A stretch of DNA of 64,000 bases, from NCBI GenBank assembly GCA_902806065.1, contig CADCVE010000065.1, forward strand, positions 1-64,000, in the 5' to 3' direction. The stretch is from an uncultured Rubrobacteraceae bacterium. GTDB lineage: Bacteria > Actinomycetota > Rubrobacteria > Rubrobacterales > Rubrobacteraceae. A program made the translations under genes and the position numbers. The notes below the pieces were generated by a model, which had not been told where the DNA came from, did not search any database, and saw only the letters and a program-made list of their open reading frames with translations. Below are positions 9,071 to 17,157 of the stretch, piece after piece. Each line of letters begins with the position of its first letter. The first letter of the stretch is position 1.

Positions 9071-9508
9071 ATGGCGAATGTAGAACGCGAAGCACATGTG
9101 ATCTGGGAGGGCAATCTGGCGCAGGGGAGCGGCACGCTCTCGGAGGGCAGTGGAGTATTGCAGGACACGCCCGTGACCTTTGCATCGAGAGTTCAGCGTC
9201 CGGACGGCAAGACCAGCCCCGAAGAGTTAATAGCCGGGGCTCATGCCACCTGCTACGCGATGGCGCTCTCCAACACCCTGGCGGAGAATGGCACGACGCC
9301 GGATCGGTTGGAGGTCGATGCTGTGTGTGTGCTAGACGACGAGCAGCTCAAGATCACCACCGTGGACCTCAACGTGCGGGGCACGGTATCCGGCATGAGC
9401 GAGGAAGAGTTCGAGAACGCGGCGCAACAGGCCGAGCAGATGTGCCCGGTCTCCAACGCTCTCAGGAATAACGTGGAGATCCGGCTGCAGACCAGCCTGC
9501 AGAGCTAA
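9071..9508 (+). CDS. OsmC-family peroxiredoxin
   Basis: The 145-residue protein is full length for the OsmC/Ohr superfamily, whose members reduce organic hydroperoxides with two cysteines. Cys61 lies in AHATCYAMAL and Cys125 in EQMCPVSNAL, the expected peroxidatic and resolving positions. The GxGTL opening and the MCPVS context are closer to the OsmC branch than to Ohr. The protein is cytosolic. ATG 9071 has a very strong Shine-Dalgarno, and a TTGACA box lies upstream. A decayed paralogue immediately upstream suggests an old tandem duplication. No peroxide regulator gene is adjacent. Confidence 0.92.
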   Translation: MANVEREAHVIWEGNLAQGSGTLSEGSGVLQDTPVTFASRVQRPDGKTSPEELIAGAHATCYAMALSNTLAENGTTPDRLEVDAVCVLDDEQLKITTVDLNVRGTVSGMSEEEFENAAQQAEQMCPVSNALRNNVEIRLQTSLQS

Positions 9509-10011
9509 ACAGTACATCCCAAAATGGGTCGCCTATACCGCCGTGGAGGAGTTCCGGGCGGCGTAAGCGGCCCTTCTTGTCGACTCTTTTGCACGGTACG
9601 TCTCACTGTCGAGGTCGAGGAAGAGGCTCCTCCAGGCTTTGAACCTCTCCGATCAGACGCATCACTCCTGAAGCGACCGTAACTTACAAGGGCCGCTCTG
9701 CCTCTCTCCGGTTCGACGTCTCCGCTAATCGGTCGTCTCGCCTCTGGTCTCCTGGTTTGCTTCTCGTTCGGGATCATCCTCGCCTCGACATCCGGCTGCC
9801 TTTGACGCGGCGCTGAACAAACGGCGGGGGTCTTTCGGTGTCCCCACTGTTGCCTCTTTTATACAAGTTTTCCCTAGTCGAAGCTTTTTACCGCTCGACC
9901 TTGCCAAACTCGGCTTCGTCTATGATGACGGTCTTTAGTTACCTAAGTGCCAGTAGGTTGGAGCTTTGGACCAGGCCTCGAAGCCAATGGTGCTATCGTC
10001 GCCGGAGAGAA
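9509..10011. other. Gene-free interval between convergent genes
   Basis: The 500 bases between the OsmC and ion-channel genes contain only short frames on either strand with no recognisable protein features. They are rich in C and T on the plus strand in the first half. I found no hairpin with a T tract, no tRNA-like fold and no repeat. It may be decayed sequence, but I cannot identify any ancestor. Confidence 0.4.
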
Positions 10012-11163
10012 CTAGAAAAGCCGCTCGCCGGGGTTGCTATACAGATCGTCCAACTCGTAGCCGAGGTCTTTCGCCGACGCTTCGAAAAAGGAGCGATTGC
10101 GGTGGGCAAAGGGAAGCCATTCTTTGTAGCGCTCGTAGCACTCCTCGGGGTTGGGCGAGTCTTGGATGCAGGCGAGGCCGTACATGTAGCGTTGTATCTC
10201 GAAGAAGCGTGCGGGCCAGAACTCTGGAGAATCCTCGCCGCTCTCCAGCGCGGCTGCAAACCTCTCGAAAGAGACGGGCGCCGGGGCCTTTTCGAAGTGT
10301 TCGGAGAGGAAGCGTTCGTCTATGTAGGAGACCATCATCTCCAGTCCCGTGAGGAGCGTCGGTAGCCAGGGGGCCTGTCTAGCCGGGTGGCCCCTGGGTA
10401 GTCCCCAGCGCAGGGCGCCCGCGAAGCCCCCAATCATGCGAAAGGTATAGGGTAGCGAGCGGTAAGCCCGGCGGCTGTGATAGTAGTAGACGATGGGGTA
10501 ACGGCGAATCCCTTCGTAGAGTTCCACGAGAGAGCGATGCAGAGCGATGACGTGCGGCTCTATGTCTCGGGGCTCGCCGTCGGGGAAGTGCGGGGCCACA
10601 ATGCTCAGGGGTTCGGCGGTATCCGAGGCCTGGTGCAGGAGGCCGGCTCCCAGGACACCAAGTTGCTGCAGGACCCCGTAGACGCCAACGACGTAGGAGA
10701 TGGAGAGCGTCAGGATACCGAAGCCTATTAGAGCTTCGGAAACAGTCAGGGCCTGGTAGAAGCCGCTCGACGGGGTGACGTCGCCGAAGCCCAAGGTGGA
10801 GATCGCGGTCCCGCTGATATACAGCGCCTCACCGAAGGAGGGCTCAAGGCCGGGGTTAGAGAAGTTGAAGGTCTGCGTGTTCATCCCCGCGTAGTAGACG
10901 AGGGCGTAGCCGACGAGCACGAGGCTTATCCACATGGTTATCGTGACCGGTACCATAAGTGGTGCCGCCATTGAGAGCCCGAGAGCCCGGAACTTCCGGG
11001 GCATGAGACGTGTGAGGAACCGCACTGCGCCGAAGAGACCGCTGTAGAGGCGGCTGCTGAGGAAACCGAAGCCGTCGGGGTGAAGCACGGTAAGAAAAAC
11101 ATCCGTAATGCCGGCGAGGATCAGGGCGACGCCCGCAGTGAGAATCAATAACACCATGCCCAA
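10012..11163 (-). CDS. Two-TM potassium-channel-like protein with a large cytoplasmic domain
   Basis: The 383-residue protein has an N-terminal helix (1-22), hydrophobic segments near 68-92 and 138-165, and between these a pore loop. The pore-loop filter T123-LGFGD reads TxGFGD, as in K+ channels. The filter and spacing place it with bacterial two-TM ion channels. The C-terminal region of about 215 residues is soluble, rich in aromatic residues (YYYHSRRAYRSLPYTF, EFWPARFFEIQRYMYG) and shows no RCK/TrkA nucleotide loop, so the gating signal is unknown. The ATG at 11163 lacks a Shine-Dalgarno. A CATAAT-like -10 box ends about eight bases upstream on the coding strand, suggesting a leaderless transcript. 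Confidence 0.82.
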   Translation of the reverse strand: MGMVLLILTAGVALILAGITDVFLTVLHPDGFGFLSSRLYSGLFGAVRFLTRLMPRKFRALGLSMAAPLMVPVTITMWISLVLVGYALVYYAGMNTQTFNFSNPGLEPSFGEALYISGTAISTLGFGDVTPSSGFYQALTVSEALIGFGILTLSISYVVGVYGVLQQLGVLGAGLLHQASDTAEPLSIVAPHFPDGEPRDIEPHVIALHRSLVELYEGIRRYPIVYYYHSRRAYRSLPYTFRMIGGFAGALRWGLPRGHPARQAPWLPTLLTGLEMMVSYIDERFLSEHFEKAPAPVSFERFAAALESGEDSPEFWPARFFEIQRYMYGLACIQDSPNPEECYERYKEWLPFAHRNRSFFEASAKDLGYELDDLYSNPGERLF

Positions 11164-11222
11164 TATTATGCCAGGATCGGCTCTGCACCTAAAGTCACCC
11201 TGAAGGGCATTCTTTGTTCAGA

Positions 11223-11238
11223 GGCCTTGCACCAAAAA
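11223..11238 (+). repeat. Left copy of a 16-bp perfect inverted repeat
   Basis: GGCCTTGCACCAAAAA here is the exact reverse complement of 12406-12421. It is followed by GGCCGTCTGAACC, which recurs in direct orientation after the right copy as GGCCGTCTAACCC. Further TGAACCAA repeats follow at about 11246, 11266 and 11310. The pair brackets two small membrane-protein genes. Confidence 0.6.
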
Positions 11239-11402
11239 GGCCGTCTGAACCAAGACTCGTCGCTCTGAACCAAAAGCTTCTCCCGGCGATCCGCTCCGAA
11301 ACGGCGTTTTGAACCAAAAGTCGCCTCGCAGCTTCTATAGCCTCGCGCCCGTTGCATCAGTATAGTGCGAAGCAAGAAACCGGCTAACGGAAGGAGTGCG
11401 CT

Positions 11403-11900
11403 GTGTTCGGGCAAGCAGTGTCTACTAGGGGCACCCCAGAATCAAAGGGCACAGCAACCGCGCTTGCGGAGCTAATCGCTACGCTGTCGTCAGGCTTGTT
11501 TACCGGAGCGTCCGTCTATATCAACCTGGTAGAACACCCGGCGCGCATGCAGACCGGGATTCGCCCCGCTCTAACCGAGTTCGCACCTAGCTATCATAGG
11601 GCGACGGTTACGCAGGTTTCTTTGGCGATAGCGGGCTTTTTGGGCGCGCTGGTAGCTTGGAGGTCAAGATCCGACGCTAGGTGGCTAATCGGTGGCGGGT
11701 TACTGGTGTCGGTCATACCTTTCACGGCCCTTGCGATACTGCCGACGAACAAGAAATTGCTCGACCCGGAAACGGCTAAAGACTTGGCTCTGGCAGAGAA
11801 GCTACTAAACCGTTGGGGGAAGCTGCACGCGGTAAGGAGCGTTCTGAGCCTGGCTTCCCTACTGATGTTCTTATTCCTGTTGACCAAAGACCGAGACTAA
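11403..11900 (+). CDS. DUF1772 (anthrone-oxygenase-like) membrane protein
   Basis: The 165-residue protein has four hydrophobic segments (about residues 20-42, 70-88, 95-115 and 140-158). It carries the family pattern ILPTNKKLLD followed by LLNRWGKLHAVRSVLS, with conserved Asn, His and Arg. DUF1772 members are small membrane proteins, some related to fungal anthrone oxygenase; most bacterial ones have no assigned function. GTG 11403 follows GGAAGGAG by six bases. Codon choice is less GC-rich than in neighbouring metabolic genes (for example acggctaaagacttggct), which fits the accessory character of this patch. Confidence 0.75.
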   Translation: MFGQAVSTRGTPESKGTATALAELIATLSSGLFTGASVYINLVEHPARMQTGIRPALTEFAPSYHRATVTQVSLAIAGFLGALVAWRSRSDARWLIGGGLLVSVIPFTALAILPTNKKLLDPETAKDLALAEKLLNRWGKLHAVRSVLSLASLLMFLFLLTKDRD

Positions 11901-11956
11901 CAAGCTGCCCGCCGTCGGGAGGCCCTTAAGCTTGAGTAGCGCAGTCCTACGCTGCG

Positions 11957-12361
11957 CTAGGAGCGGCGAGGCCCCTGGCGGCGTTCGAGGTGATTCAAGT
12001 AGATAACCAACGCCAACACCGGCCCTAAAAGCAGTACAGGCAGAAGCACCAGTACCCAGAAGATCCTCGAAGCATAGTAGGTGAACAGAGGCAGCGGCAC
12101 CGCCAGCACGAACGTGAGCCCCGTAATGCGCAGCGCGGCCTTCTCTCGGGGCAGATCGTCGGGCATGAGGTAGAGCACCGCCTCCACAAAGGCGTACAGC
12201 CCCAGGGCGAAGTGTGCGAGGTGGTCGGCGTCTTGGCGATAGAACAGGATGCTGGGCGCGATGATGAGACACCCCAGCAACAGCGGCGCCACCGCCTGGC
12301 GAGGGTCGCGCTCGGGCACCTTCAACAGACGCCGCCCCGTTCCCGACAATAAACGTCTCAT
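11957..12361 (-). CDS. Small membrane protein, unknown
   Basis: The 134-residue protein has a basic N-terminus (MRRLLSGTGRRLLK) and about four hydrophobic helices: LLLGCLIIAPSILFY, LGLYAFVEAVLYLMP, a third around ITGLTFVLAVPLPLFTYY, and IFWVLVLLPVLLLGPVLALVIYL. It ends in a basic tail, LERRQGPRRS. I do not recognise the family. It converges on the DUF1772 gene, and both lie inside the 16-bp inverted repeat pair. Third-position GC supports real coding on this strand. Confidence 0.6.
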   Translation of the reverse strand: MRRLLSGTGRRLLKVPERDPRQAVAPLLLGCLIIAPSILFYRQDADHLAHFALGLYAFVEAVLYLMPDDLPREKAALRITGLTFVLAVPLPLFTYYASRIFWVLVLLPVLLLGPVLALVIYLNHLERRQGPRRS

Positions 12362-12405
12362 GCGTCACATTCTACAACGGCGCGGATACTCCAAAGCATG
12401 CGAGC

Positions 12406-12421
12406 TTTTTGGTGCAAGGCC
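12406..12421 (-). repeat. Right copy of a 16-bp perfect inverted repeat
   Basis: TTTTTGGTGCAAGGCC is the exact reverse complement of 11223-11238, about 1.17 kb away. It is followed by GAAAGGCCGTCTAACCC, which is similar in direct orientation to the sequence after the left copy. Confidence 0.6.
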
Positions 12422-12577
12422 GAAAGGCCGTCTAACCCTAGCTCGTGCGTGGTCTGCATGAGAAACTTACTCACGCGCAGAGAAAAGATAGAGCCGGCAA
12501 GCTGCCAAGGCATGGTGGGATAAAAAGCGGCGAGAAGAGGAAACTTCGTAGTCCGCAAGAGACGGGAGTGAGGTGTC

Positions 12578-12874
12578 GTGAGGGCAAGAATGATCGGCTT
12601 CAAAGTGCCGCCGGAAAAGTTAGAAGAAGTAGAGAACACCTACTTAAACTCGTTCGTACCGGAAATGGAGAAACACCGAGGGTTCGCGTTCGTATTGGTA
12701 TTTAGGAACGAAGACACCAATGAAACGTTCGAAATAAGCATTTGGGAGGACGAAGACGCCTTGCGCGAGAGCGCGAAGGAGGGAGGGGTTGTTGACTGGA
12801 AAACGAAGACACTAGAGAGCATTACCGGCGTCGCAACCGTTATCGAGACCTACGAACTTCGCCTCATTACTTAG
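12578..12874 (+). CDS. Antibiotic-biosynthesis-monooxygenase (ABM) domain protein
   Basis: The 98-residue protein matches the dimeric alpha-beta ABM fold: an N-terminal strand RARMIGFKV, a helix (PPEKLEEVENTYLNSFVPEM), the paired strands GFAFVLVFRNED and TFEISIWEDEDALRES, and a final strand VATVIETYEL. Family members act as small oxygenases, haem-degrading enzymes or stress proteins. The catalytic details here are unknown. It is markedly less GC-rich than the flanking operons, suggesting recent acquisition. GTG 12578 follows GGGAGTGAGG. No obvious operon partner is present. Confidence 0.75.
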   Translation: MRARMIGFKVPPEKLEEVENTYLNSFVPEMEKHRGFAFVLVFRNEDTNETFEISIWEDEDALRESAKEGGVVDWKTKTLESITGVATVIETYELRLIT

Positions 12875-13299
12875 AACAAGAGCCGCGTAGGGACCTTTGT
12901 AAAGGAGATTGGAAGTACGTTTGGCTGGGTCTTCGACCTTGGCCCTTCTCCTTGCTCCGAACTCTTTAGTGACTCAAGCAGCCCCTTGTAGCTTTGGTTC
13001 TACCCCGACTCTTGGTGCAACGCCTGCAACGCTGCAAGACCCAAAGCGCCAGGAAGTTCGTCAAGCGAGTGTAAGAAACGAGGGACAAGCCCGCAAGGAG
13101 GCCGAGCGAGCCGCCGAGGGGGTCTTTGAAACTTTCGAGTAGCGGCTCGCGTGCAACGAGGACGACCCCGCCGCCCGGTCTCCCGAAGACTTCGACGTGC
13201 CGTTACAGTCTACAGGCCCACCAGGAGAACTCCGACGGGGCCGCGTACCTGATCCTGCAAGAGGAGCCAAACCGGGGCACGATTCACCAGTGTCCAACT
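12875..13299. other. Gene-poor stretch with possible debris
   Basis: No complete gene can be supported here. A 77-codon frame ending at 13142 (ending EAERAAEGVFETFE) has the composition of coding sequence but matches nothing I know. Since a decayed gene follows directly, this is probably more debris. Confidence 0.35.
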
Positions 13300-13435
13300 C
13301 CCGGAGTCATCAGGGTAGTAGTGATCAGAGTTTATTCGAGCACGAACGTTTCCTATGAGGTCGAGTTCGTCGACTCCTGGTGTGATGCTGGATCACCTCG
13401 TCGTGAAGGAAGAGCACCTTCGGCGTGTCTCATAG
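13300..13435 (+). pseudogene. DUF4926-like remnant with frameshift
   Basis: In one frame the sequence gives GVIRVVVIRVYSS followed by VSYEVEFVDSW. After a one-base shift near 13380 it continues VMLDHLVVKEEHLRRVS and stops at 13433. This follows the DUF4926 pattern of a short Gly/Val strand, a YEVEFVD core and a terminal L-T-V-x-x-E-x-L segment. No proper N-terminus remains. DUF4926 proteins are small and usually sit in accessory gene pairs, so this is probably the end of a lost accessory gene. Confidence 0.5.
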
Positions 13436-13502
13436 AAGGCAAGCACAAAGAGCTGGTCGCTGATAAGTGGTTTGCCGAAAGATTGATCTTTCGCAAAGCG
13501 CT

Positions 13503-15518
13503 TTAGCTTTCGGCTGCCTGCTGGTCGCTGTCCGCTTCTATCTCTGCCAGCACTGCTCCACCGGGGACGCGCGCGCCTTCGGAGTAAGGAAGCGCCCGCA
13601 CCTTACCGGCGTGCGGCGCGGCGACGGACTGCTCCATCTTCATCGCCTCCAGTACCAGGAGTGTCTGACCCTCCTCGACCTCGTCTCCCTCCTCGACGAG
13701 TACCTTTACCACGGTCCCCGGCATAGGCGCCGTCAGGTTCGCCCCTTCCGCCGCGTCCGCACCCGCGTGATCCACGTCTGGCGGGGCCGGTCTCTCCAAC
13801 TGCCAGGCCAATGAGCCGAGGGAGATCAGGACGCTCCGTCCGTCCACGGCAAAGCCACCCTCTAGAAAACGTCCGTCTATCCCCAGACGAAGCTCCCCAT
13901 CCGCCAGAGCTCGCACCTCCACGACCGACGCCTCGCCATTCACGACGAGCCGCCAGCCCCCGCCCCGACCAGCGCGCCGGGCCTCGACCGCATACTCATC
14001 TCCGTCCGCTCCCCTGTACACGAGCCGTGTGACGCCGCCCAGACGCCACGGCCCCGCTCCGAAAGGGTCCCAGTCGTGGCTGGTGTTCGCGGACGACAGC
14101 TCGCCCGCAGCCGCCAGGAGCAGCGCTTCGCGTGAGGGTGGAGGCTCGGGTACCGGCTGATCGAGACCATGCTCCTCGAGGAAACCGGTCGCCGTCTCAC
14201 CGGCGGCGAAGGCGGGCTCCCCCGCGATGCGCCGCAACAGCGGCAGGTTTGTCGTGACGCCAAGGGCCGAGTAGTCTTCCAGCGCCCGGCGAAGCCTCAG
14301 TACGGCAGTCTGCCGATCCGGCCCGGAGACGATCAGCTTCGCGAGCATCGGATCGTAATCGAGGGAGACCTCGTCGCCCGCCTCCACGCCCGCGTCGTTG
14401 CGGATGCCCGGGCCGACCGGCGGATCGAACCCGCGAAGCACGCCGCCCGAGGGCAGACCAGTGTACGGGTCCTCGGCATAGACGCGCACCTCGATAGCGG
14501 CGCCGCGCGAGGTGACCTCTTCTTGCAAGAGCGGCAGGGGTTCGCCGGCGGCTATCGCGAGCTGCAGATGCACGAGGTCCAGACCTGTGATGAACTCCGT
14601 AACCGGGTGCTCGACCTGCAGACGAGCGTTCATCTCCAGGAAGTAGAACTCCTCGCCGTCGACGAGAAACTCGACCGTTCCGGCGTTTGTATAGCCGGCC
14701 ACCCCGGCGAGGCGCACCGCGGCGTCGCCGAGAGCCTCTCGCAGGTCTTTATCGAGGGCGGGCGAGGGGGCTTCTTCTAATATCTTCTGGTGCCTGCGTT
14801 GGATCGAGCACTCCCGCTCGTAGAGGTGTACGACGTTTCCGTGCTCGTCAGCCACGACCTGCACCTCGATGTGCCTCGGGTTCTCGACGAGTTTCTCCAG
14901 AAATACCGAACCCTCTCCGAACGCCGCCTCCGCCTCCCGCCTGGCGGCCCGAACGGCCTCCAGGAAATCCTCGTCCCGCCACACGGGGCGCATTCCACGC
15001 CCACCACCCCCGGCGCTCGCCTTCACGAGGACCGGATACCCGATCTTGCCAGCCTCCTCGCGCAACCTTTCCTCACTGGCTTCGCCATCGTCTCCCGCGT
15101 AGCCGGGAACGGTTGGCACGTTGGCCTCGCGCGCGAGCTCCTTTGCCCGTACCTTGTCCCCGACCTTCTCCATCACCTCCGCCGGTGGCCCGACCCAGGA
15201 GATCCCGGCCTCTGCAACGGCTCGCGCCAGCCGCGCGTTCTCCGAGAGAAATCCATAACCCGGATGCACCGCCCCGGCCCCGGAACGAGTCGCTACCTCT
15301 ATAAGCTTCTCGATGTTCAGGTAGCTCTCGGAGGCGGAAGCGGGGCCTACCAGATAAGCCTCGTCGGCGAGCCGAACGTGCATCGCATGCCTGTCCGCCT
15401 CTGAGTAAACAGCTACGGAGGTTATTCCGAGTTCGCGGCAGGCACGGATCACACGCACCGCCACCTCCCCGCGATTGGCAATAAGGAGCCTCTCGAACGG
15501 CGGTTCGGGCAGGGTCAA
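13503..15518 (-). CDS. liuD: Biotin-dependent acyl-CoA carboxylase alpha subunit, probably methylcrotonyl-CoA carboxylase
   Basis: The 671-residue protein joins a biotin carboxylase domain (residues 1-450; LLIANRGEVAVRVIRACRE, GGGGRGMRPV, EMNARLQVEHPVTE) to a C-terminal biotin carrier domain with EAMKMEQS. The Lys of that motif is biotinylated. It uses ATP and bicarbonate to carboxylate biotin for the beta subunit encoded three genes upstream in the operon. The TTG start at 15518 overlaps the hydratase stop by four bases, indicating translational coupling. The alpha/beta fusion and length are typical of 3-methylcrotonyl-CoA or related acyl-CoA carboxylases. The leucine pathway assignment rests on the neighbouring genes. 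Confidence 0.88.
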   Translation of the reverse strand: MTLPEPPFERLLIANRGEVAVRVIRACRELGITSVAVYSEADRHAMHVRLADEAYLVGPASASESYLNIEKLIEVATRSGAGAVHPGYGFLSENARLARAVAEAGISWVGPPAEVMEKVGDKVRAKELAREANVPTVPGYAGDDGEASEERLREEAGKIGYPVLVKASAGGGGRGMRPVWRDEDFLEAVRAARREAEAAFGEGSVFLEKLVENPRHIEVQVVADEHGNVVHLYERECSIQRRHQKILEEAPSPALDKDLREALGDAAVRLAGVAGYTNAGTVEFLVDGEEFYFLEMNARLQVEHPVTEFITGLDLVHLQLAIAAGEPLPLLQEEVTSRGAAIEVRVYAEDPYTGLPSGGVLRGFDPPVGPGIRNDAGVEAGDEVSLDYDPMLAKLIVSGPDRQTAVLRLRRALEDYSALGVTTNLPLLRRIAGEPAFAAGETATGFLEEHGLDQPVPEPPPSREALLLAAAGELSSANTSHDWDPFGAGPWRLGGVTRLVYRGADGDEYAVEARRAGRGGGWRLVVNGEASVVEVRALADGELRLGIDGRFLEGGFAVDGRSVLISLGSLAWQLERPAPPDVDHAGADAAEGANLTAPMPGTVVKVLVEEGDEVEEGQTLLVLEAMKMEQSVAAPHAGKVRALPYSEGARVPGGAVLAEIEADSDQQAAES

Positions 15519-16315
15519 GACGTCTTCCCCTTCCTCCAGCCGGGCTTGCGCTTCTCCAGAAAAGCCCCAAGGCCCTCCTGGCCCTCCTCTCCAGTACGCA
15601 ACTCCGCGATGCGCCGCGCCATAATCTCCGTCACTTCGCCCGGCGCCGCGTCCCGGAACTCCCGCAGAAGAGTCTTCGTCGCCGCCAGAGCAGCCGGGCC
15701 GCCCGCGAGGAGCGCGTCTATCTTCTCCCCGACCGCCGCGTCGAGGTTCCCTTCGGCGGCGACCTCATGCACGAGGCCGATCTCTCGTGCCCGTGCCGCG
15801 TCGAAGCGTTCGCCGGTCAGGAACAGCGCCCGGGTCTGGGAGGCGCCGATCTTACGCAGCACGAACGGGGCGATGGTGGCCGGAGAGATCCCAAGCCTCA
15901 CCTCGGTGAGGGCGAAGACGGTGCCTTCTTCGGCCAGCGCCACATCCGCCGCCGCCACGAGCCCTACCCCACCACCTATAGCCGCCCCTCTAACCCGCGC
16001 CAAGACTGGCTTCGGACACTCATCTACCGCCCCGAACATAGCTGCCAGCCCACGAGCATCTTCGAGGTTCTCCTCGTAGGAGAAATCCGCCGTGTCCCGC
16101 ATGTACCCTATATCCGCCCCCGCGCAGAAGAAGTCGCCCTCGCCGGTAAGCACGACCACCCGCACACCGTCGTCTTTCGCCAATTCTTCCATGCAGCGCG
16201 CAAGCTCTCCGATGAGCTCGGCGTTGAGAGCGTTACGAGCGTCGAGGCGAGCGAGGGCAACCGTTGCCACCGCGTCTTCGCGCTTCACGCTCAAGTGTTT
16301 GTAGTTATTAGCCAT
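15515..16315 (-). CDS. liuC: Enoyl-CoA hydratase family, LiuC-like methylglutaconyl-CoA hydratase
   Basis: The 266-residue crotonase-fold protein has the oxyanion-hole segments FFCAGADIGYM and GAAIGGGVGLVAAAD, and ALTEVRLGISPATIAPFVL. The Glu that in classical enoyl-CoA hydratase follows GGG is replaced by Gly, while the second Glu (TEVRLG) is kept. This combination is what I expect of LiuC-type hydratases of leucine degradation, which hydrate 3-methylglutaconyl-CoA. It lies between the carboxylase subunit genes, and its stop overlaps the alpha-subunit start, so it is part of the same transcript. Other crotonase activities remain possible. Confidence 0.8.
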   Translation of the reverse strand: MANNYKHLSVKREDAVATVALARLDARNALNAELIGELARCMEELAKDDGVRVVVLTGEGDFFCAGADIGYMRDTADFSYEENLEDARGLAAMFGAVDECPKPVLARVRGAAIGGGVGLVAAADVALAEEGTVFALTEVRLGISPATIAPFVLRKIGASQTRALFLTGERFDAARAREIGLVHEVAAEGNLDAAVGEKIDALLAGGPAALAATKTLLREFRDAAPGEVTEIMARRIAELRTGEEGQEGLGAFLEKRKPGWRKGKTS

Positions 16316-16346
16316 CAGTTAGTCTCCGAGGTTCTCTATAGGACGA

Positions 16347-17027
16347 TTACCAGACGTGGGGGACAAGGCGGTAGGTTACGGTGTTCGCGTACTCGGCGTA
16401 GCCAGCTGGTCCGCTCTTTAGCATCCGGTCCTCCAGGGCTGTTCTCAGGATTATTAGTGCTATAAGGGCCAGGGAGAGGAGAAGGCCCAGCCAGGAACCT
16501 AGCAGAAGGGCCGTGGACACGAAGAACACGAGAGCGCAAGCGTACAGGGGATGCTTCACGTACCGGTACGGACCGGTCGTCACCACGCTCTGCCCCCGCT
16601 CCTCCTGTAACTTCACCACCGGGTAGAGGTACGCGTTCTCCCAAAAGGTCAGATACATACCATAGTACGAGAGCAGGGTCCCAAGGGCTCCCAAGGCTTG
16701 CAGCCAAAGTGGTACGTCCGACCAATCAAACCTCACGGCGTCCAAAGGCATCAGGATCAACCAGGCGACAAAGAGCAGCAGCAGCAGCGCCGACAGCAAC
16801 ACCTTGTCCCATAGTGGCTGATCCCTCTGTATCGGGGAGGACATCCGCTCTCTCAAGAGTTCGGGGTCGTTCCTGGACAGCATGCAGAGTGTGAGCAGGG
16901 TAACGCCGCAAAGCAGCGCCATGAATATCCATCCCGCCATCCAGCCTATTGTCCCGGCGGGGATAAAGAGCAGCCCGGCGAGAATCGAGAGATCAGCGAC
17001 CGTGACCAGGAGTTCTCTTCGACCCAT
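16347..17027 (-). CDS. Isoprenylcysteine-methyltransferase-like integral membrane protein
   Basis: The protein of about 226 residues has five to six hydrophobic helices and the signature GPYRYVKHPLYACAL near the C-terminus, which forms the S-adenosylmethionine site in the ICMT/NnrU/PEMT-like superfamily. A C-terminal RTALEDRML...GYAEYANTV follows the family pattern. The substrate is unknown. ATG 17027 follows AGAGG by six bases, so I prefer it to the upstream in-frame start at 17069. It lies inside the leucine-type operon with a 31-bp gap to the hydratase, although it has no obvious place in that pathway. Confidence 0.75.
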   Translation of the reverse strand: MGRRELLVTVADLSILAGLLFIPAGTIGWMAGWIFMALLCGVTLLTLCMLSRNDPELLRERMSSPIQRDQPLWDKVLLSALLLLLFVAWLILMPLDAVRFDWSDVPLWLQALGALGTLLSYYGMYLTFWENAYLYPVVKLQEERGQSVVTTGPYRYVKHPLYACALVFFVSTALLLGSWLGLLLSLALIALIILRTALEDRMLKSGPAGYAEYANTVTYRLVPHVW

Positions 17028-17157
17028 CACAAACCTCTGTGTCCACTCTATAGTGGCTCGTGCTGCCAAGTATCTTTATGTCGTTCATCTCCGACCCGAT
17101 CTCACACAATCTTCGAAATTCCTTCCTGCCCATTCTCTCGCACCCCACAACTACGAC

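Noticed and set aside
9505-9907. Two minus-strand frames (90 and 60 codons) between the OsmC and channel genes
   Set aside because: They have low-complexity Arg/Pro-rich translations, no ribosome site and no similarity that I recognise.
12909-13142. 77-codon frame after the ABM gene
   Set aside because: It has no start context or family similarity and lies next to gene debris.
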